DNA of 8,996 nucleotides from Bacillota bacterium. GTDB taxonomy: Bacteria; Bacillota; Dehalobacteriia; UBA4068; UBA4997. Of this stretch, positions 6,621 to 8,996 are shown piece by piece. The notes beneath the pieces are model-generated. The model did not search any database, had not been told where the DNA came from, and saw only the letters and a list, made by a program, of their open reading frames with translations. Location of the stretch: NCBI GenBank assembly GCA_017398165.1, contig JAFQHB010000143.1, positions 1 through 8,996 of the forward strand. Direction: 5' to 3'. The stretch's first letter is position 1; each line of letters opens with the position of its first letter. Position numbers and translations under genes: made by a program.

Positions 6621-7598
6621 TTGAGCAAGTATCTTTCGCCGATAGTCACCAGCCTGTTGACGGGCAGCGTCCTGTGGGTGGTGGACAGTATCATTTTTGC
6701 TCTTGGCATGACGGAAGTTTCGATCAGCGGGGCGCTTTTTGCTGAGGTTTCGGCGCTGCGTCTGTCCGTGCGTCTGCTGGTTCTGTTGGTGTGTCTGCTG
6801 TGCGGCGCTTATGCCGGTTATAAGGCTTCGAATAATGGTCCTCTGGATGATTTCCGGGCGGATGGTCTCTTTACCGATGAGGAATATCTGGCGGCTTCGG
6901 GCGATCAGGGCTTCAGCGGTGATGATACTCTGCGCGGTTTCAGTTATGTGGAGAGTATTACGAAAAATCCCGAGATTGATATTGCCAACCGGCCGATCTA
7001 TTACAGTGAACATATCAAGCGATCTTTGAATGCGCGTGTACGGAGCGCCCATGTGGAGCATAAGGCAGCCAGGGCATCGGCTGATTTGCTGGCGGACGGC
7101 TTCCAGCGCATCCAGAAGAACGAGGCTGATCTGCTGTGGCAGCACAGTGCGCGTCTGGGCAGTGCGCTGCGTCTGAATATCAAGGAACTGGCGGCTATCC
7201 GTACGCTGTGCTATTGCTATGATCTGGGGCGTTTCCTGGATGGTGCTACGGATGATAACCACGCCGATTTGGGTGCTGATATCATCGCGGGTATTCCGGA
7301 TCTGGCGGCGGCGGCTCCGCTGGTACGCACACATCACGAGAAATGGGACGGCAGTGGTGTTATCGGGCTTTCCGGGCTGGATATCCCGCTGGGCAGCCGT
7401 ATCTTCGCGGTGGCGTGGGTGTATAATGCTTTCACCAAGCCTTACGGTGCGTGGCGGCTTTCGGTGGATGATGCGCTGGATATGCTGCAGATGTATGCAG
7501 GGACGGTGCTGGATCCCGAGCTGGTGGCGGTTTTTACCGGGCTGTTGGGTCAGCGCGTGGCAGCTCCCGGGACGGTGTTTGAGCGTCAGGCTATCTGA
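6621..7598 (+). CDS. Membrane-anchored degenerate HD-GYP-like protein
   Basis: A 325-residue protein from a TTG start. Two hydrophobic segments (about 5-30 and 46-67) anchor it, and residues about 80-150 form a charged linker I cannot assign. From about 165 on it resembles the HD-GYP fold of c-di-GMP phosphodiesterases: a WQHSARLGSALRL helix, CYDLGR where active enzymes have LHDIGK, NHADLGADII where they have HPEIGAEIL, HHEKWDGSG (238-246), and a VAWVYNAFTKPY stretch where they have VADVYDALTxxRPY. The leading histidine of HD is Tyr200, the later metal-binding aspartate is Trp266, the GYP tripeptide is GVI, and about 15 residues between the HD and HP motifs are missing. H214, H238, H239 and D201 remain. 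Known HD-GYP enzymes need these metals, so hydrolysis is doubtful; a sensor or scaffold role is an inference. The next gene starts 191 bases downstream with no clear terminator between. Confidence 0.72.
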   Translation: MSKYLSPIVTSLLTGSVLWVVDSIIFALGMTEVSISGALFAEVSALRLSVRLLVLLVCLLCGAYAGYKASNNGPLDDFRADGLFTDEEYLAASGDQGFSGDDTLRGFSYVESITKNPEIDIANRPIYYSEHIKRSLNARVRSAHVEHKAARASADLLADGFQRIQKNEADLLWQHSARLGSALRLNIKELAAIRTLCYCYDLGRFLDGATDDNHADLGADIIAGIPDLAAAAPLVRTHHEKWDGSGVIGLSGLDIPLGSRIFAVAWVYNAFTKPYGAWRLSVDDALDMLQMYAGTVLDPELVAVFTGLLGQRVAAPGTVFERQAI

Positions 7599-7656
7599 AT
7601 GCATAAACAGTAGTAAATACAGGCAAAACATAACATAATAAAACATACATAATAGA

Positions 7657-7700
7657 AGCAAAGGCCGGAGCAGGCGTGTATCGTTTGGCCGCGCTTTGCT
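7657..7700 (+). other. Inverted repeat in the leader of the fchA-like gene
   Basis: AGCAAA (7657-7662) pairs with TTTGCT (7695-7700), and the adjacent GGCC (7663-7666) pairs with GGCC (7687-7690), leaving a 4-base bulge and a 20-base loop. No T run follows, so it is not a classical terminator. It may be a leader structure or an mRNA stabiliser between the HD-GYP-like gene and the fchA-like gene. I could not fit the tetrahydrofolate riboswitch consensus to the region. Confidence 0.35.
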
Positions 7701-7789
7701 CGTGAAGCAGACCCGGTTTGTCAGACCACTATGATTTGGCGAAAAGGGTTTTTTTCATATCCGGCCATTATGTCAAGGAGGAACAAAAG

Positions 7790-8506
7790 ATGGAGAATAC
7801 GGTAAATACAGATTTTTTGCGGCTTAGCTGTCGGGATTTTGCAGATAAACTGGCATCGAAGGAGCCTGTGCCGGGCGGCGGCGGTGCTGCGGCGTATACC
7901 GGTGCGCTGGGGGCGGCACTGCTTTCGATGGTGGCCGAGCTGACAATCGGCAAGAAGAAATACGCCGATGTGGAGCAGGAAGTCATCGCTCTGAATGAGC
8001 GCTGCCGGGAGCTGCGTCAGGCGCTGCTGGACGGTGTGGAGGAGGACGCGGCGGCTTTTCGCCCGCTGGCCGAGGCCTATGCACTGCCTGCCGTCACCGA
8101 TGCGGAGCGCGCGCATAAAGCCGCCGTGCTCGATGAGGTCAGCCGCAAAGCCGCCGAACTGCCGCTGGCCGGAGCCGAGCAGGCCGCCGAAGCACTGGCG
8201 CTGGCCGAGCGTCTGGCGGGTATCGGCAGCCGTCTGGTGATTTCCGATGCTGCCTGCGGGGCCAGCCTGCTGTTGGCCTCGCTGAAGGCTTTTAGCTGGA
8301 CGACGCGCATCAATCTGGGTGCGATCCGGGACCGTGAGTACGCGGCATCCATTGAGCGGCGGCTGGATGAGCTGGCTGCCGAGGGTGCGGCGCACGAGGC
8401 CGAGGCGGTGCGTCTGGCCGGCGAGCGTATATATGGCGTAATACTGCCCGTCCAGCTTCAATACGCTGTGATGGCCGGTTCCTTCCTCGAATTCGTTTTT
8501 GATTAA
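7790..8506 (+). CDS. fchA: Cyclodeaminase/cyclohydrolase family protein (FchA/FTCD-C), altered C-terminus
   Basis: The ATG at 7790 has an ideal AAGGAGG site eight bases upstream (7775-7781), giving 238 residues. The family hallmark EPVPGGGGAAAYTGALGAAL (25-44) is followed by SMVAELTIGKKKYADVE (46-62), the expected substrate-pocket region, and later SDAACGASLLLASLKA (152-167) and INLGAIRD (174-181), all as in formimidoyl-THF cyclodeaminase and methenyl-THF cyclohydrolase relatives. Members act on folate one-carbon units in the cytoplasm; which reaction this one catalyses cannot be told from sequence alone. The usual protein is about 180-210 residues and ends near the helix AEAVRLAGERIY (204-215). 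The last roughly 24 residues here (from about 215) are the antisense reading of a GH43 gene, so the natural C-terminus seems to be replaced. The all-helical core is intact, so function may be retained. Confidence 0.85.
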   Translation: MENTVNTDFLRLSCRDFADKLASKEPVPGGGGAAAYTGALGAALLSMVAELTIGKKKYADVEQEVIALNERCRELRQALLDGVEEDAAAFRPLAEAYALPAVTDAERAHKAAVLDEVSRKAAELPLAGAEQAAEALALAERLAGIGSRLVISDAACGASLLLASLKAFSWTTRINLGAIRDREYAASIERRLDELAAEGAAHEAEAVRLAGERIYGVILPVQLQYAVMAGSFLEFVFD

Positions 8507-8996
8507 TACCGGCGCGAACGCATGATCAGCCGTATGCTTGACAAAATCCACCTTCGTCAGATCCTCTTCGCCGCTTTGGGCTGCAGCATAGCCGATGTGA
8601 TAGGTATCATCCTGATAGCATCCGCCGCTGTACATCACATACTGCCATTCGCCCTCACGGAACCAGAACGGCCCTTCAATGGTATACCAGTCCCGTTCTG
8701 CCGTACACTGAGGCGTAAACTTCTCTTCCGCAAAATCAGGTACAATCGCCTCGCGCGGTGCTCCTGCCGGGGTATACGGATCTCTCAGCCGATCAACAAA
8801 TATCCGCGTACCGACCTTGTCTGTTTCCAGATTGTCCTTCGCATACCACAGAAACAATCCGTCTCCCGTCTCAACGACATGAGAATCAATCGAGAAGTGA
8901 TCGAACAATTCCTTTTCCTGCTCAAACGGCCCCAGCGGCGAATCGGCCCGCGCCGCATACAGATGCTGAAATGCTCCGGGCTTCTCGCAGGAAACA
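8429..8996 (-). pseudogene. Glycoside hydrolase family 43 fragment, 3' truncated, 5' end outside window
   Basis: The minus-strand frame enters from beyond the window (open at 8995) and reads about 189 residues of GH43-like sequence. It carries HLYAARADSPLGPF near the window edge, SIDSHV with its aspartate at 8885-8887, GDGLFLWYAKD, VGTRIFVDRL, the IEGPFWF motif with the presumed general acid Glu at 8675-8677, VMYSGG, YHIGYAAA, and GTGHHSV followed by DGQYYAIY. The similarity ends at the Tyr encoded at 8429-8431, where family members normally continue with a histidine and several more strands of the five-bladed propeller. The frame runs on to 7721, but only as the antisense of the fchA-like gene. 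The natural end and any terminator are therefore missing. Substrate is likely a plant arabinan or xylan side chain, by family only. It may be a decayed gene or a chimeric join in the assembly. Confidence 0.75.

Noticed and set aside
6141..7661. 506-codon minus-strand frame over the end of the YabE-like gene and the HD-GYP-like gene
   Set aside because: The translation is a His/Arg/Gln-rich composition typical of antisense, covers two supported genes and two regulatory elements, and shows no domain.
7721..8428. Continuation of the GH43 frame on the minus strand to a stop at 7721
   Set aside because: From 8428 on it is only the complement of FchA codons and no longer resembles GH43; I end the fragment at 8429.

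Overview
The window looks like a chromosomal segment of a Gram-positive (Bacillota) bacterium, most likely a class Clostridia member with GC-rich codon third positions. The evidence is strong AGGAGG-type ribosome binding sites, consensus sigma-A promoters with 17-base spacers, a secreted CotH-like protein ending in three S-layer homology (SLH) repeats, and a TatD gene followed by a YabE-like DUF348/G5/3D protein, the order known from Bacillus and clostridia. The finer placement (gut Oscillospirales-like) is only an inference from protein style.

Layout: (1) 2-781 is the 3' part of a YibE/F-family membrane protein on the + strand. It meets the convergent 900-residue CotH/SLH gene (895-3597, - strand) at a near-perfect bidirectional terminator (839-877). 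(2) The divergent spacer 3598-3937 carries a promoter for each direction, one for cotH-SLH and one for tatD (3938-4708). (3) An AT-rich spacer ends in a tatD terminator (4892-4919). (4) A consensus promoter (5087-5115) then starts a highly structured leader of about 140 nucleotides ahead of the YabE-like gene, which begins at a TTG (5261-6232) and is closed by a terminator (6257-6307). (5) A G-rich stretch with no gene precedes a promoter (6560-6588) for a membrane-anchored, degenerate HD-GYP-like protein, also TTG-started (6621-7598). (6) A cyclodeaminase/cyclohydrolase gene of the FchA/FTCD-C family (7790-8506) collides tail to tail with a GH43 glycosidase gene on the - strand. The GH43 similarity stops abruptly near 8429, inside the FchA reading frame.

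Functionally the middle of the window concerns the cell envelope: an S-layer-anchored CotH kinase-like protein, a peptidoglycan-active 3D/G5 protein, and a membrane pseudo-phosphodiesterase. FchA belongs to one-carbon (folate) metabolism and GH43 to plant-type glycan breakdown. No mobile element, CRISPR array, tRNA or rRNA was seen.

The points most worth attention are the structured leader RNA before the YabE-like gene, the HD-GYP-like protein that has lost several metal ligands, and the FchA/GH43 junction, which looks like a rearrangement or an assembly join.
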